NCBI GenBank assembly: GCA_963702595.1
Contig: CAVPDC010000010.1
Span: 351,878 to 415,877, forward strand
DNA length: 64,000 nucleotides
DNA from: JALORV01 sp963702595
Lineage (GTDB): Bacteria > Pseudomonadota > Gammaproteobacteria > Burkholderiales > Burkholderiaceae_F
Direction of reading: 5' to 3'
The notes below the pieces were generated by a model. The model had not been told where the DNA came from. It ran no database searches and worked only from the letters and a program-made list of their open reading frames with translations. A program made the translations under genes and the position numbers. The first letter of the stretch is position 1. Every line of letters starts with the position of its first letter. Below are positions 63,913-64,000 of the stretch, piece by piece.

Positions 63913-64000
63913 GCGAGCGCAAACGGGGCCAGGCTCGAATTTTCCTGCCACTGACGTCAACGCCGGCTGTTCACCGCGTGCGCGTTCCGGCATGTTGAAG

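Noticed and set aside
63661..63993. Minus-strand frame at the window end
   Set aside because: No domain or start signal, and it conflicts with the slightly better plus-strand candidate; the window edge prevents a decision.

Overview
This window is a compact, GC-rich stretch of bacterial chromosome that looks betaproteobacterial. The evidence is gene order and family content: fkpB-ispH beside radC-rpmB-rpmG, ribF-ileS-lspA-coaBC-dut, clpS-clpA facing a cold-shock gene and icd, exbB/exbD-lpxK-kdsB, murJ facing rpsT and a DUF3579 gene, argD-argF-argG, and xseB-ispA-dxs. About sixty protein genes are supported. I saw no rRNA, tRNA, CRISPR array, insertion sequence or prophage gene. Genes are tightly packed, often with 1-4 nt stop/start overlaps, and most products are housekeeping.

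Layout: 27-4919 carries lipid, recombination and isoprenoid genes (plsY, ybaK, xerD, ogt, ispH, fkpB) and a frame-broken radC. 5233-5688 is the rpmB-rpmG ribosomal operon. 5770-10516 (minus strand) holds a DesA-type desaturase, an MscS channel, an RNA cytosine methyltransferase and purN. 10636-17797 (plus strand) is a long run: ribF, ileS, lspA, coaBC, a small membrane protein, dut and a PlsC-like acyltransferase. 17932-19555 encodes a flavocytochrome c sulfide dehydrogenase (fccA-fccB), the clearest sign of sulfide oxidation. Then come clpS-clpA, a cold-shock gene, a hairpin-filled intergenic block, icd, a DUF192 protein, sodB and xseA. 27761-30814 is exbB-exbD-lpxK-Trm112-kdsB (envelope and lipid A). 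It is followed by an orphan peptide-binding protein, adk and a proton-pumping pyrophosphatase fused to an OmpA-like domain, then a second OmpA-like protein. 36341-42698 is more metabolic and contains two frame-broken genes (a CoA-transferase and ggt). 42834-52856 has murJ, rpsT, DUF3579, an ornithine/lysine/arginine-type decarboxylase, a GMC oxidoreductase and argD-argF-argG. The last part has murB, yajQ, a glutamine amidotransferase-like protein, dxs-ispA-xseB, a drug/metabolite transporter, sseA, a ZIP transporter, a frame-broken dienelactone hydrolase and a META-domain lipoprotein.

Four features stand out. (1) Seven operon-leading genes have a sigma70-like -10 hexamer only 6-8 nt before the start codon and no ribosome binding site, which predicts leaderless mRNAs. 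(2) A repeat family made of chained hairpins occurs at two convergent gene junctions. Its stems differ in sequence between copies but stay self-complementary. (3) HppA carries a C-terminal OmpA-like domain with the peptidoglycan-binding Asp/Arg pair, and the next gene encodes another such domain. (4) Four genes carry five frameshifts, which suggests either sequencing indels in a draft or long-read assembly, or recent gene decay.
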